Below are positions 32,578-33,172 of a stretch of DNA of 33,172 bases, piece by piece. The notes beneath the pieces are model-generated. The model saw only the letters and a list, made by a program, of their open reading frames with translations. It had not been told where the DNA came from and searched no databases. A program made the position numbers and the translations under genes. Source of the stretch: Candidatus Omnitrophota bacterium (GTDB lineage: Bacteria > Omnitrophota > Gorgyraeia > Gygaellales > Profunditerraquicolaceae); contig JAQTQJ010000005.1 of NCBI GenBank assembly GCA_028712255.1, forward strand, positions 84,950 through 118,121. The letters are read 5' to 3'. Within the stretch, counting starts at the first letter, position 1. The number at the start of each line of letters is the position of its first letter.

Positions 32578-33172
32578 AATACGCAAGCTTAAAAAAAATA
32601 AACCTAAATAATTGGTTAGAGCACTTAAAGGGCAAGGCCAAGCTTTATGCCCCGCGTAAAAAGGAGAACCTTTTTGTTTTCCGGCCGGTAAAAGATGCCC
32701 AGGATGTCTGCCTTGAGTATATACCTACTATCCTACCGCCTAAGAAATATTATTTTCCGCAGAAAGAAAAATTATTTAAATTCAGCGTCCAACCGTTTAA
32801 AACCTCTAAGGCAATTGATAAATTCGAGGATTTCATTCTTTTCGGGGTGCATACTTGCGATATCGCCGGTATTCAATGCATGGATGTGGTTTTTAGAGAT
32901 GCCCCGGAGGATCCCAATTATCTTAACCGCAAAGACAGGATGTCGATTATCGGCATAGAATGTTTGAAATACTGCGATAAATACGCAAACTGTACTTCTA
33001 TGGGTAACCATGTCCCTCGCGGGGGGTATGACCTGATGCTGGTGGATTTGGGCGAAAAATTTATCATTCATATTAATTCTGAAAAAGGCGAGAAATTGGT
33101 TAGCGGGTTGGATTATATCAAAGAGGCGACGGCAGCCGATATGGAACTGCTTGAACGCGCCAGAGATGCCAA
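32574..33172 (+). CDS. Soluble [NiFe] hydrogenase / sulfhydrogenase beta subunit, 3'-truncated by window edge
   Basis: Begins at GTG 32574, overlapping the upstream stop by four bases and preceded by CGGAGG (32558-32563). The frame is open to the window end, giving 199 codons. The segments FEDFILFGVHTCDIAGIQCM, PNYLNRKDRMSIIGIEC and a Cys-rich YCDKYANCTSMGN match the N-terminal part of the beta subunits (HydB/HyhB type) of group 3b hydrogenases, which carry [4Fe-4S] clusters and pass electrons between the flavin and hydrogenase subunits. The ferredoxin-like C-terminal region expected next is outside the window. Related proteins also act in sulfite or sulfur reduction, so the hydrogenase assignment is family-level. 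Confidence 0.75.
   Translation, partial: MKYASLKKINLNNWLEHLKGKAKLYAPRKKENLFVFRPVKDAQDVCLEYIPTILPPKKYYFPQKEKLFKFSVQPFKTSKAIDKFEDFILFGVHTCDIAGIQCMDVVFRDAPEDPNYLNRKDRMSIIGIECLKYCDKYANCTSMGNHVPRGGYDLMLVDLGEKFIIHINSEKGEKLVSGLDYIKEATAADMELLERARDA

Noticed and set aside
32695-32958. Small + strand gene of 87 codons near the right edge
   Set aside because: It is out of frame with, and entirely inside, the hydrogenase beta-subunit gene that begins at 32574.

Overview
The window (33,172 bases) is densely coding, with every supported gene on the + strand. The largest gene-free gaps are about 158 bases (1734-1891) and 137 bases (25714-25850); both hold promoter, operator or hairpin signals and are described below. 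No tRNA, rRNA, CRISPR array or insertion sequence was seen. The content points to an anaerobic, Gram-negative-type bacterium: Ech-type [NiFe] hydrogenase, oxygen-sensitive radical-SAM heme synthesis, and ExbB/ExbD, which serve an outer membrane. AT-rich codon use and the gene set resemble uncultured lineages such as Omnitrophota, but that placement is inference from memory, not a search.

Layout. (1) 1-8233, ammonia assimilation: the 3' part of a type III glutamine synthetase, a small Fis-type regulator resembling a collapsed NtrC, then both glutamate synthase subunits (gltB, gltD). (2) 8291-14041, a six-subunit energy-converting hydrogenase in the order echA-echB-echC-echD-echE-echF, followed by hypA. 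EchC carries an in-frame C-terminal GNAT acetyltransferase domain, the most unusual gene here. (3) 14106-16137, exbB, exbD and an ApbE-type flavin transferase. (4) 16148-25713, a nearly complete route from glutamyl-tRNA to heme b by the siroheme-dependent (Ahb) pathway: precorrin-2 dehydrogenase, hemA, hemC, a cobA-hemD fusion, ahbC, hemB, ahbD, ahbA, ahbB, hemL. A REP-like 15-bp-arm palindrome forms the end of hemB. (5) 25725-32229, a consensus promoter, a hairpin leader and the F-type ATP synthase operon (atpZ/I-like, atpB, E, F, H, A, G, D, C). (6) 32257-33172, a promoter, a HypA-like protein without the zinc domain, and the start of a soluble-hydrogenase beta subunit that runs off the window.

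How it fits together. Ech would couple ferredoxin oxidation and H2 formation (or the reverse) to ion pumping, and the ATP synthase would use that gradient. Its c subunit lacks the usual Na+-binding residues, so protons are the predicted coupling ion. Genes within each block overlap or lie a few bases apart, implying operons. The twin hairpin plus T7 leaders, in front of the nitrogen regulator and the ATP synthase operon, are the most interesting non-coding structures.
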